Assembly: GCA_964036045.1 (NCBI GenBank)
Contig: OZ038379.1
Span: forward strand, 115,347,604 to 115,411,603
Source: Eutreptiella sp. 'Long Island Sound 2002'
Lineage: Eukaryota > Euglenozoa > Euglenophyceae > Eutreptiales > Eutreptiaceae
Direction: 5' to 3'
DNA length: 64,000 nt
Shown here: positions 11,005 through 19,947 of the stretch, one piece after another
Numbering within the stretch: position 1 is the first letter of the stretch
Layout: each line of letters starts with the position of its first letter
The notes under the pieces: model-generated
What the model was told of the DNA's origin: nothing
The model's database searches: none
The model's input: the letters and a program-made list of their open reading frames with translations, nothing else
Position numbers and translations under genes: made by a program

Positions 11005-11873
11005 ATGATAGCGGTGCAATACCACAAGGCATGGGAATCGGAACTCCTTGGCTGGCTGAAAACTGAGATTCGTAACGAGGTGGTTGTCCCAGGCCCGGAC
11101 ATCGAGCACACCAGGGTGCTGTTCGGGGAATTGGACAAGTCAGCGGCGGCAGAATTAGTGGAGCAATTCGGCCGTGCCCCGAGATTTGCAGTATTGGGTG
11201 TTCCCTGGTACAATGGGACAGTGTGCCAAGACAAACAATGGCGCCAGTCGTCGTTCATCAAAAAGGACCAAAAGATCCAGCATGCTCCGTTTCTTTTCTC
11301 GTACATCCTCCGGCCTTCTGGGATATAGGGGAGATCTTGGGGGTGAGTACGGATGTTGCGCTGCAGGCGTCAGTGTACAATCAAGTTCGAGCAGGTTTGA
11401 CCGCGTCCGCAATGGAGCACTTCCGCCCGGCAATGCTGAAGCTCAATGAGTCAGTTGGGTTGGTGGTGGTTGATGAGGGATCAGAGGAGTGGCTGACTGA
11501 TAGAGACAACGACTGCACCTCAGCGGCCAATACTGTTCCTGATGACTGGGGAGCAATGAGGAGTGTATATGCGACCAACGTACCTCCATGGTACAAGCAG
11601 TCTGCAGTGACTGCCATGATTGGTGCGACCGGAGACACGAAGGTTGTAGCGGACTGGATGCGATTCTCTGTCGGAGAGTTGAGGTCATGCACATGGAAGA
11701 TCACTGGCCCGCAAGTGGAGCAGCTTGTGGGACATTCGTTACGTTCCACGGAGGGAGGCTCCTCGTATATATTGTCAGTGCCAGTGAATACAAGGGGAAG
11801 CTCGACCAGAAACGCCATCGACCAGCAAGGATCCCCGAGCCAACTAGGGCCAAGCCGCCGGAAGTGGCGATGA
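11005..11873 (+). pseudogene. LINE ORF1-like region, two frames
   Basis: Two overlapping open frames (11005-11328 and 11223-11873) read as one protein split by a frameshift near 11250. The first part has amphipathic helices (ELLGWLKTEIRNEVVV ... LFGELDKSAAAELVEQF). The second has FRPAMLKLNESVGLVVVDEG and ADWMRFSVGELRSCTW and ends Arg/Ser-rich. I see no zinc knuckle or RRM. Its place ahead of the endonuclease suggests the RNA-binding ORF1 protein. A run of 12 G at 11910-11921 sits just past its end and may have altered the downstream frame. Confidence 0.45.
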
Positions 11874-12056
11874 TGGACCTCGATAGCGCGAAGTTCATGA
11901 AACGCAAGCGGGGGGGGGGGGTGCGGAAGTGAAGAAATGATGTCTCAAGGATAGAACATCTCCCAGCGCATGGGCGTAGCCACGGCTAACGTCTGTGGAT
12001 GGATGGAAAAATCAGAAGATGGTTCGGATCGTCGGCTTTGAAGATCTAAGCTTCTC

Positions 12057-12898
12057 TGAAAGCTACAGCAACATGAAATGCAGCTCGCTTCAGTCCACGA
12101 GACACACTTCAGCTCAATTGAAGTCATAGCGAGTCAACAGTTCTGGGTTCGGCGTCAGGGGTGGGACATGCGGGCCACTGTGACAGTGGGGTTCGGTTCC
12201 GTGGCAGTCCTGTGGGCGCTCTCTCAGTGGACGGAACTTAGCACGACAATAATCTCAGCCCGGCTGATGATTGTTGAACTGCGTCACACCACAGGTCAGA
12301 CTGTACGGCTGGTGGGAGGGCACATGCATGATGACCCGGGGCTCCGAAAGGACCAATGGAGGGACCTGGGTAGGAAATTGCGGTCCCTGAGCAGCATGGC
12401 TACATTCTTAATGATGGACCATAATAGTCTGATGGTTCCTGCCAAGGATTTGCTGAAGGGGCACCAGGGGGGTCGCCAGGTGAGGGAAGCGCGATATCAG
12501 GAAATGGAAGTGTTAGCGGATTTTGACATGCATGACGTGTGGGGCTTGGCTCACAGCGGGTCCGAACACCCACCTCTAGCGAAGACGTATGCTTGGCACA
12601 CAAGGGACATCGTGCCAACCCACGGCGCTTGCATCGAATACACGAGAATGCTGCCTTAACAGAATGGGTATCTGGGTCGTACACTGTCTTGACAGGGGCT
12701 GATCACAAGGCGGTAGTGCTGCAAATTACTCCGCCAGCCACGGTTCAGGGGAAGCCTCGCCCACGTTTCCCGGAGGGGATGCTGAGCGATGAACAGGCCG
12801 TGCTGGAGTTGCAGGAGCAAGTGGCGTCCATTTTGATTGACGATCCGGAGGACTGGTGGGCAGAAGCATTATCCGTTGTGTCTGCGGCGGGGCGTTAA
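12057..12898 (+). pseudogene. LINE endonuclease domain, frameshifted
   Basis: Nicks target DNA to prime reverse transcription. Starting in the frame of 12078-12659, QLASVHETHF is the conserved Glu motif of exonuclease-endonuclease-phosphatase enzymes. Further on, TFLMMDHNSLM stands where GDFN is usual, so the catalytic Gly-Asp has decayed. The frame then shifts to that of 12539-12898, where GSYTVLTGADHKAVVLQI carries the terminal Asp-His pair (normally S-D-H). The endonuclease is therefore recognisable but altered at more than one active-site position. Confidence 0.75.
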
Positions 12899-12970
12899 TG
12901 GGCTAGAATGAACAGCTCACGAGGGTTTTTGCAGGAGGAGGCACTGGTGCGCAACAGCTGACCAACACGT

Positions 12971-13238
12971 GTGATACCTGCGGGAGGGAAGTATCTGGAT
13001 GAATTGGGGGTGCAACCGAAGATCCATCAAGAGGCCTACCAATGCCTGGCTTCTGTCCCAGCAGACGAGCAACGAGAGCGTCAGATGCAGCAGTCCGTCA
13101 CTCGACTATTGCGCGAGATACTTAGCAACGAGGAGCAGCGGGAGGATTCCGCAGTCAAAAGATAACGAGTAGAACGCCTCATTAAGGAAATGCAACGGAG
13201 ACGCATCGTGCAGAGAATACGGCACTCAACGGGGAACT
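12971..13238 (+). pseudogene. Helical linker between endonuclease and RT
   Basis: A charged helical stretch (LREILSNEEQREDSAVKR, then RLIKEMQRRRIVQRIR after a TAA at 13163-13165) in the position of the LINE linker that leads into the RT fingers. It has no motif of its own. Confidence 0.45.
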
Positions 13239-15129
13239 ATGTCACCAACAAGAGAGACATGGCGCGACTGCTTGAGAAAATATTGGTCTCCGATTATGAG
13301 TCTGACGGGAGTGTCTGAGGAAGAATGCGACCGCTACTTGCGCAGTCTCCGAATACCTCCCAGGGTACAGGCGGCTTCGCCGCTGTTGTGGCGTCCACTC
13401 ACGGAGGACGTGGTTCGGGAAGCACTACATGAACTGCGCCCGTGTTCTTCGCCGGGCAATGACACAGTACCGGCGGCGGTATATCAGCGTATGGAACCCC
13501 TCTTTGTACCTCGTACGCATGCCATCATTAAGAGCTCTTTGGTTCAAGGGGCGGCGCCGGAAGGTTGGTCTACCACCATATTGGAGTGCATACCCAAATC
13601 AATAACGTCGGAAACGGCAGCAGAGCAGAGGGCACTGGCCCTGCTAAATTCCAGCATTAAGTGGCTTAAGACAGTCTTTCTCCTGCAGCTGACGGACGCC
13701 ATTTCAGCAAGTGACACCTGCAGCCTAGAAGGGATTTTTGCCGGGGAGACAGATGGTTGAGCACACCATAGCAGCAGTGGAGTTTTGGAACCGATCGAGT
13801 GATTGCATTCTTGTGGCAGTGGACTTTGCCAAAGCGTACGATTCTGTCCAGCACACCTTTGCCAGTGCTGTCCTGAGGTACCTGGGCGTTCCTGGTCAGT
13901 ACGTGGTGCTCTTGATTGCTCCTTTGTGCTCCCCTTTGGTAATCGAGGTATGCGGCGAGGTGCAGCCAGACGTGGTGGTGCGGCCGGGGTCGGGGGTTCG
14001 ACAGGGGGACCCATTATCACCAGCCCTTTTCTCGGTGCTGACATTGGCCCTCTTCTATGCCATCAAGAGACTGCACTGCCAGGTTGAGGTTTTGCTGTAT
14101 GCAGATGATATCCTTCCCATGGTCAGAGGCAGCGGAAGCAGGGCACGGGCGGACGTCAGGGCGGTAATGTACGAGTTGTCTGTGTACGGCTAATTTTGAG
14201 GGCTGCAGATAGATCATCAAAACATGTATGCTCTGGTCAAAGACTCAGCGGGACGGGCATCGAAGACAGTTGCCGGAATAGAGGTCAAGAAGTCCTTGAG
14301 ATATCTGGGAGTGCAGCTGGGACACTTGACTGTGGAACAGGCCTATGGCACGGTAATAGCCATTATGCTTTTACGAGGCCGGTACATCTCGACCCTTCCC
14401 CTAACGCTAGGAGGGAAGGCTTCTGTCCTGAAAATTTGGGCTGCGCCATGCGTTTACCTCACTGCGAAGGTCTAACATCCTTCATCCTCAGTGGTCCAGC
14501 AACTCTATCCCGAACAGTCCGTTGCTCTTGGACTGAACAGTTGGGGTCTTACAGGGGGCATCCTGGCAGAACCGGCGGCCATGGGAGTTATAGCGCTGGC
14601 CCCCCTGGGCTCTTATGCTTTGTGGATGCACTCACAGGGTTTTGTGCAACATGTGTGCGGTACCATCCCGGGAGGGGTTCGCTCCGTGGTCCAGTTTGAG
14701 GACTGGGCGCGTTTGGTGAGGATGGTGCTTACGCCCGACATGCTTCCGTATATTCCACTGGCTCCAAGGACACGTCAGCCCCCGGGTCATCTGGGCACCT
14801 CGTGTATGGCGTACTCTCGGTTGCTTCGGCGGTTCGCCGCGCCGCCACCTCGACTAAGCGGACGGGAGGCTCAATTAGGAGTATGGCATTCCTCTATATT
14901 CACGGACTCCGAAGGACGATCGGCAGCCCCGAAATTGGTGCGTTATGGATTTGCCTCTTGGCGTGAGGTTTTCAGCGACGGGTATCTGCGGCTTGATGTG
15001 TCACGACAGCTGAAGCCACACTGGCGAATGGTTCTGGCCTCTGCGGGATCTGCAGTACACTCGCTCCAGTCGGGCCTTGCGGAGTGGAGGCAGCGGGTTT
15101 CATTGTCACATGGGGTCTTGGCCAGTTAA
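13239..15129 (+). pseudogene. LINE reverse transcriptase, several stops
   Basis: Target-primed RT. The first frame (13239-13760) holds LRPCSSPGNDTVPAAVYQRM and APEGWSTTILECIPKS, the fingers blocks. The frame shifts near 13738, after which the palm is clear: VAVDFAKAYDSV (first catalytic Asp), VRPGSGVRQGDPLSPALFSV and LLYADDI at 14095-14112 (the YADD box). Thumb and extension continue in the same frame through stops at 14191 and 14473 to 15129. Ordinary LINE RT length when joined. The catalytic residues survive, yet the frame is interrupted at least four times. Confidence 0.88.
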
Positions 15130-15448
15130 GTGGAAGTCTGAGAACGTCCTAGTTGTAATTTCGCGGGGGGCGGCGCCACCAGTCAGTGGCATGGGTTCTC
15201 GGGCGTGGGGGCTGTTTCGCAGACTGCGCATCCCAGGATGGGATTACGATTTCGTTCGCCGCGCTCTCTGGCAAAAATTGGCAGTGGCTATGACACGCTG
15301 TTCTAAATGTGTGTTTGACGGCAAGGGCGAGACTCACGCTCACGTGTTTGGGAAATGCCGTTTCGGACGGTTCGTTCACGAAGCTGTCAGACACACCTTT
15401 GGTCCCCCCCAAGGACCCAAAAGGCACTTGTATCGATTTAAGCTGTGA
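15077..15448 (+). CDS. LINE zinc-knuckle region
   Basis: CSKCVFDGKGETHAHVFGKC is the C-x2-C...H...C zinc knuckle that follows the RT in many plant and protist LINEs (zf-RVT type) and probably contacts template RNA or DNA. It lies in a different frame from the RT upstream but in the same frame as the RNase H downstream, so one shift near 15100 separates RT from the rest. Confidence 0.75.
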   Translation: MRSGGSGFHCHMGSWPVKWKSENVLVVISRGAAPPVSGMGSRAWGLFRRLRIPGWDYDFVRRALWQKLAVAMTRCSKCVFDGKGETHAHVFGKCRFGRFVHEAVRHTFGPPQGPKRHLYRFKL

Positions 15449-15508
15449 TTTCATGCAGAAGCAAGACGTGGCACTTACAATTGCGCAGGGAATTCCTACC
15501 TGGTCTGG

Positions 15509-15769
15509 ATGTCTGTTGCTTGGTCTCAGCGATGTCATGCCGTTTTGGGGAAACAAACAGTCTCTTTGCACACCATGGTCCCTCATTGGATGTCTAAGCT
15601 GGAGTTTTGGCGCCAGTTGACCAACCTGTCAGTGCATCGATCATCCACATCCCCTTTGTTGTCTAACCTTCGTCCATGGATTGACACTCGGTCCTTGGGT
15701 GCCTACCGGCACGTCCCGAAGGGGCCACGCTATCTGCTTTCCCTGACTGATGCTCAGCGCGCTAGTTAG
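15509..15769 (+). CDS. LINE linker between zinc knuckle and RNase H
   Basis: 86-codon frame in the same register as the knuckle and RNase H. It contains WMSKLEFWRQLTNLSVHRSS and ends in a basic segment. No recognised fold; it is kept as coding because the register is shared with both neighbours. Confidence 0.4.
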   Translation: MSVAWSQRCHAVLGKQTVSLHTMVPHWMSKLEFWRQLTNLSVHRSSTSPLLSNLRPWIDTRSLGAYRHVPKGPRYLLSLTDAQRAS

Positions 15770-15931
15770 AAGAGCAAAAAGTTCTCTGATCACATCTCTA
15801 AGGTCTTGAAGGAAGTGTACGAGCTACAGAGCTCTTCCAAGCAGGTGGGGGGCTGTGACCAGGACTGATACGGCTGCTTTTATGGCGACCACAACCCCCG
15901 AAACGTCAGTGCCCACGTTCCGGAGGGAGAA

Positions 15932-16336
15932 ACGCAGTCCAATGACAGGGGGGAGATCAGGGCAGTCCTCTGCCCCCTGAAGGCTAAGTCGGACTCTGAA
16001 AAGATGGCAATAGTGGTACATTTAGAGTACGTTTATGATGCGTTGACCAAACACATTCTCAAGTGGGAAAGGGCGGGTTGGCGATCCTCTTCGGGGGCAG
16101 TCTCGCACAGCGATCTCTGGATCCCTGTTTTAGCCCACATGCGGCGTCACCAACAGACCGCACATTTCACCTGGGTTCCCGCACACGTAGGGATAGTGGG
16201 AAATGAGGGCGCTGATCAGTTAGCTGAGCAAGGCCGCCTGTCCCAGCCGTACAATTTGACTCTGTTTGCTAAGAGGCCTGCCTTTGATGATGGTTTGGCT
16301 CGCCAGGAGACGGACGTGCCTTCTCATTGTTCCTGA
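15932..16336 (+). CDS. LINE C-terminal RNase H domain
   Basis: Degrades the RNA strand during second-strand synthesis. The sequence follows cellular-type RNase HI closely: NDRGEIRAVLCPLKAK (conserved Glu), VVHLEYVYDALTKHILKW (the catalytic Asp of the usual TDS-x-Y has become His), WRSSSGAVSHSDLW and HFTWVPAHVGIVGNEGADQL (conserved His and last Asp). The first Asp (DGS/DGA-type) should lie before 15932, where the frame is not recognisable. No Met start is expected, since this is the end of the LINE polyprotein. Confidence 0.85.
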   Translation, partial: TQSNDRGEIRAVLCPLKAKSDSEKMAIVVHLEYVYDALTKHILKWERAGWRSSSGAVSHSDLWIPVLAHMRRHQQTAHFTWVPAHVGIVGNEGADQLAEQGRLSQPYNLTLFAKRPAFDDGLARQETDVPSHCS

Positions 16337-16594
16337 GTTTCAAGTGAGCCGGGGGAAGACGTGGCAGGGGGGGGGGAGACCGAGTATACGAGCAGTGACA
16401 AGAGTCTCACTAGCACAGAGAATGACAGTGCACGGGAGGCGGAAGTGTCGACTGATGGTGGGACCGGAGACTCTACGGACAGTGGGAGTGAGGACTACAC
16501 GAGTGGCGGAGAATGGGGCGACGAGTATGAGCGATTGTTGGCCCAGTTTCTGGGTCCATACGGGTCGTCGCCGCAGAAACGCAGAAAGCCTTAA
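16337..16594 (+). CDS. Acidic Ser/Thr-rich C-terminal tail of the LINE ORF
   Basis: Directly after the stop that ends the RNase H frame, the same register stays open and encodes a low-complexity acidic tail with repeated TSGG, STDGG and DSTDSGSEDY, ending in basic SSPQKRRKP. It may be the natural C terminus, separated by a nonsense mutation, or spurious. A run of 10 G at 16367-16376 does not change the frame. Confidence 0.4.
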   Translation, partial: VSSEPGEDVAGGGETEYTSSDKSLTSTENDSAREAEVSTDGGTGDSTDSGSEDYTSGGEWGDEYERLLAQFLGPYGSSPQKRRKP

Positions 16595-16636
16595 CACAGA
16601 AAGCCGTAACACACAGAGGGCACCTCCAGCGACCTT

Positions 16637-16695
16637 CCAACTCTTCCCGCGCTTCGCTTGTGCGCATGCTAAAGGAGATCAAGTGTGCTCTTCAA
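16637..16695 (+). repeat. 59-bp direct repeat, left copy
   Basis: Matches 17225-17283 with three mismatches. It lies just past the LINE coding end. The pair encloses two tRNA-like sequences, so the enclosed 529 bp may be an insertion or one unit of a duplication. Confidence 0.85.
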
Positions 16696-16765
16696 TGTTC
16701 CGGTTTGTTATGTTTTCATGGGTGTCTGCTTGTCGTTGTGCCATAGTACTCGTCTTAATGGTATG

Positions 16766-16850
16766 GGAGGCAGTGTGGCATAGTGGTTACCATCGTCAAC
16801 TGTCATCGCATAGATTGCCGGTTCGACCCGGCCTGTAGCAGTGCTCCCCC
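16766..16850 (+). repeat. tRNA-derived (SINE-like) sequence
   Basis: Contains a perfect RNA polymerase III A box (tggcatagtgg, 16776-16786) and a B box (ggttcgaccc, 16820-16829) at tRNA spacing. A T-arm-like stem (gccgg/ccggc) is present and gggag pairs with ctccc at the ends. I could not draw an anticodon arm, so this is a tRNA-derived repeat head or a decayed tRNA, not a confident tRNA gene. Confidence 0.5.
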
Positions 16851-17083
16851 CAACCGGCCTCGCCTGATCGGGGACTGGGGCCCCTCCCGCTTTTGCAACT
16901 ATTTTATTACTCTGCCCTCATCAATTTTCACCTACCAGGCAGCATCCGATATCATGTGCACACGTCCATACAGGAAAAAATGTGCCCAGCCACCTGCAGC
17001 AGTGCGCCCCACCACCGCCCGCGCACGATCTGAGGCTGCCAGCCCACCCTCTTCTTTGCCCGAGCCGCCGCTCCACTTGAGCG

Positions 17084-17168
17084 GAGCCCGGGCAGTGGGG
17101 TTCGAACTTGGGACCAGCGGCGCTGGAGTCCAGGGTGCTTCCACCAAAGCACATGTCACTGCACCCTT
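17084..17168 (-). repeat. tRNA-like sequence, opposite orientation
   Basis: On the minus strand agttcgaaccc (B-box-like) follows a D-arm-like hairpin (gtgctttggtggaagcac). The outer segments gcagtg and cactgc can pair as an acceptor stem. ctggactccag occupies the anticodon region but does not fold with a 7-base loop. Probably a second tRNA-derived repeat, inverted relative to the one at 16766. Confidence 0.4.
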
Positions 17169-17224
17169 TCCAGGACACAGCAATCATACAGTCCGCACGA
17201 CAAAATATTCCAGCGCCTAACCTA

Positions 17225-17283
17225 CCAACCCTTCCCGCGCTTCGCTTGGGCGCATGCTAGAGGAGATCAAGTGTGCTCTTCAA
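17225..17283 (+). repeat. 59-bp direct repeat, right copy
   Basis: Right partner of 16637-16695. The flanking sequences on both sides differ, which sets the repeat length at 59 bp. Confidence 0.85.
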
Positions 17284-17360
17284 CCCTCCTGTCTCATCCG
17301 TTACCATACATCTCAGGTTTGAACTGCAGAGCTGTCAGTGACAGTCTGATTTGAACTGAT

Positions 17361-18597
17361 TTGTGCGGAGACGGATCCTGTGAGCCGGGGTACCCGGTTA
17401 GCCAAGTATCCGACTCTATGCCAGCAAGGGGGGGGGCGGGAGTCCCTATCGGGGGATTCATATCCGCCCAACTGGCGGAGTTGTGGGCCCTGTGGTGGGA
17501 AAATGTCAAACTGCGGGGGGAGGACACAGCGCGGCAGGGTTTTGAGAGTGATTGGAACCGGGCATTGCACAGTGAGCCCCCGCTGTTTGAAGGCGTTCAG
17601 CCTCCTGCCCTGCAACCGAGGCCCAGCGTGCAGGGATGTGTATGAGGGCAGATTGATTTTTCCATCTCCCCTAACACCAGTGACACAATGCAGGTGTGCA
17701 GTAGCTTGATGCGATCCTCCGCCCCGCATCTGGTGTCCTGGCTGGCCCTGTCTGAGGCTGGTTTCCAGGGGTGATGGGCACCTGTAGAATCCCTAATTGA
17801 TGTGCTTCACGTGGGTGACTGCCCTGTGATGTTTTTATGTTCAGCGCCCTGGGACGGGGCGTCTGAAGGGCGCCTCAGCGTGATTCTACAGAACACCCTG
17901 ACCAGAGACAAACACAAGGTGGGAGTGCATCTAACCGGGTACAATGTATTCTATAGCGTCTTGGGGAAGTGCATCAGCCCCGTGCATCGAAGCAAGCCCC
18001 AGATGCAGACCCCTGGCATTTGTCCTGTTTGGCAGGTATAGGGACAATGTGTACGTCTTGCTCTCTGGAATCCCAACAGTGCACTGGGGTTGGGTGGAAT
18101 ATGGTGTGGCGCTTTTTCTGCGCACGCCGTATCGAATCCCACTGAAGTGAGAGATACACCCTGATGATGGTGCTAACTGGGGAGAGGCGTGGGTGAGTGT
18201 GCAGACCCACAGGGTGTCCATATCACGCAAGAAGGTATGTCGCTCGTTGGCTGAGCTGTGTGACCCCTCTTTGTCGGTTAAATAGACCAGGTCGGTCCAA
18301 CCATGCTCCCCCAACTCTAAACTCGTTTGGCAGTCCTTCCTGCCGGCAGCCGTGGCAAAGTGTGTGTGGTTTGCCTCGGACAGGGAGGACGTTCGGGTTA
18401 ATTTTCGCTCTTTGGTCTGGGGTCTAACTGTGTGCCAGATCCCAGGGGTGTGGTGGAAGGCGCCGCTCAGGAGGTTCTGGGATTTCTGGTTGCTGGGCCG
18501 CTTCTTTATGCTTGATGAGGTGTTCGCCCGACAGGCCCAGGCGGGGACAGTCAGAGTAGCTCCGAAGAAGCTCCGTGAACGGTTTGAGGTTTGAGGT
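17361..18597 (+). pseudogene. Divergent RT-like gene, copy 1
   Basis: GVPIGGFISAQLAELWALWWE (about 17430-17500) resembles the RT block before the catalytic strand (the G-x-P-x-G...S motif of LINE, Penelope and DIRS enzymes). The frame then shifts. At 18034-18048 RYRDN occurs where a YxDD box is expected, followed by VYVLLSGIP. Downstream coding-like text continues in one frame through stops at 18148 and 18283 to 18594 (NFRSLVWGLTVCQIPGVWW, RFWDFWLLGRFFMLDEVFAR). If this is an RT, the second catalytic Asp is Asn. The family is not recognised, and the similarity rests on motif shape alone. Confidence 0.5.
18100..18584 (+). repeat. Long direct repeat, copy 1
   Basis: Matches 19450-19947 base for base over most of its length, at an offset of 1350 that grows by about 13 near the right end because copy 2 carries an insertion. 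It covers the C-terminal part of the RT-like gene. Confidence 0.92.
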
Positions 18598-19449
18598 TTG
18601 ATTTTGCGGGTACTAGACGCCTTTCACCCCCGGGGGGCCACCTGGTCGGGCCAGGTGATATTCTGCCCACCGGGTCCCAGTGGGGAACCCTCCGAGACGC
18701 ACCTCCTGCCTGGTGGCGGAGTCCGCCGGGTTCACAGGGCTCGGAGCCCCGTCCTTCCCAATGTTCCCCGTTTCGCCAGTTCCCGGTCAGTGCATCAATT
18801 CGCAGCCGTGGCTGCGGGCGCTTACCCACTGCGTCGCCCCCCTAATGCGTGGTCGCCAACGGCGCTGGCGCCGCCGGGCCCGTGCTACTGGCTTGTCGCC
18901 AGTGGGACCCCCTTAAGCTGGCGCGCAGGCTGCCTAGCCTAGGGGTTGGGGCGTGGCGCAGCGCGCCACTACTGCCTTGGCGGGTGCAGTGCCCCGTCCG
19001 TGTGTGCGCGGCGCTTGCGGCCGGTTCGGGTTGTTCGGGCCGGTACCTGGTGTTGTGTCTCTCCCGTTTCCCCCTTCCCGCCCCGTGTGTCCCGCGCTGC
19101 GTGTGGCGAGCCGTCCCGTCCGGGTGTCCCTTACCCTCGCTCGCTGGTACGCCATTCCACGCGGTCTGTGCGTTCCGCGTGCTCGGTCCAGTTGCCCTTC
19201 TGGTAGTCCCCGCGTGCCCTTTGCGTGTGTGTGCGCTCGCGCTCTCGCGGCGTCCGCCCCCCCCCCCCTGGATGGTGTGGCGTGTGCACCTCGTGCGGTC
19301 CCTGCACTGGGCGCTGGTAGGGCCGTTCCACGTGGACCGTGCCCCTCCGCGTGTCCTGCCCCGGTCCCTTGCTCCGTCTGGCGTGCTTGGGGGGCGGAGG
19401 TCCGGTCCCGGTTCCCCTCTACTTGGCTTGGGGCTGTGGGGGTGGTGGA
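18585..19449 (+). other. GC-rich spacer between the RT-like duplicates
   Basis: The first 350 bases may still be coding for copy 1: a basic stretch LMRGRQRRWRRRARATGLS is open at about 18840-18900. From about 18940 to 19440 the plus strand is very poor in A and made mostly of G, C and T with repeated cgtgtg/cgcg and tcccg words. The long open frames there on both strands reflect this bias and look like composition artefacts. No domain seen. Confidence 0.5.
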
Positions 19450-19947
19450 TATGGTGTGGCGCTTTTTCTGCGCACGCTGTATGGAATCCCACTGAAGTGG
19501 GAGATACACCCTGATGACGGTGTTAACTGGGGAGAGGCGTGGGTGAGTGTGCAGACCCACAGGGTGTCCATATTACGCAAGGGGGTCTGTCGCTCGTTGG
19601 CTGAGCTGTGTGACCCTTCTTTGTCGGTTGAATAGACCAGGTGGGTTCAACCATGCTCCTCCAACTCTAAACTCATTTGGCAGTCCTTCCTGCCGGCAGC
19701 CATGGCAAAGTGTGTGTGGTTTGCCTGGGACAGGGAGGACGTTCGGGTTAATTTTCGCTCTTTGGTCTGGGGTCTAACTGTGTGCCAGATCCCAGGGGTG
19801 TGGTGGAAGGCGCGGCTCGGGAGGTTCTGGGATTTCTGGTCGCTGGGCCGCTTCTTTATGCTTGATGAGGTGTTCGCCCGGCATGCCCGGGCGAGGACAG
19901 TCGGAAACGAGTCATGCAGTAGCTCCGAAGAAGCTCTGTGAACGGTT
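19339..19947 (+). pseudogene. Divergent RT-like gene, copy 2 (C-terminal part only)
   Basis: Second copy of the C-terminal half of the RT-like gene. Here ALFLRTLYGIPLKWEIHPDD is uninterrupted where copy 1 has a stop, and a TAG at 19633-19635 is shared in position with the TAG at 18283 in copy 1. The N-terminal part with the RYRDN motif is missing. The homologous part begins near 19450; the open frame upstream of that is in the A-poor block. Shared stop plus private stops suggest the gene was already damaged before it was duplicated. Confidence 0.55.

Larger units (their letters stand above)
10875..16636 (+). mobile_element. LINE-type non-LTR retrotransposon with RNase H
   Basis: Begins right at the end of the chromovirus LTR. 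Domains in order: an ORF1-like region, an apurinic/apyrimidinic-type endonuclease, reverse transcriptase with YADD, a CCHC zinc knuckle and a complete RNase H domain, all on the plus strand. This is the layout of RNase H-bearing LINEs (the I-like and plant/algal L1-like groups); I cannot choose the clade by eye. Many stops and frameshifts show it is dead. Neither end is certain: no poly-A tail or target duplication was found, and 10875-11004 holds only presumed 5' leader. Confidence 0.88.

Noticed and set aside
16766-16850. Functional tRNA gene
   Set aside because: A and B boxes are good, but no anticodon arm folds and the T loop has the wrong length; a tRNA-derived repeat is a better reading.
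18842-19560. Long open frames on both strands in the A-poor block
   Set aside because: Low A content removes stop codons in every frame; the translations are compositionally biased and lack domains.
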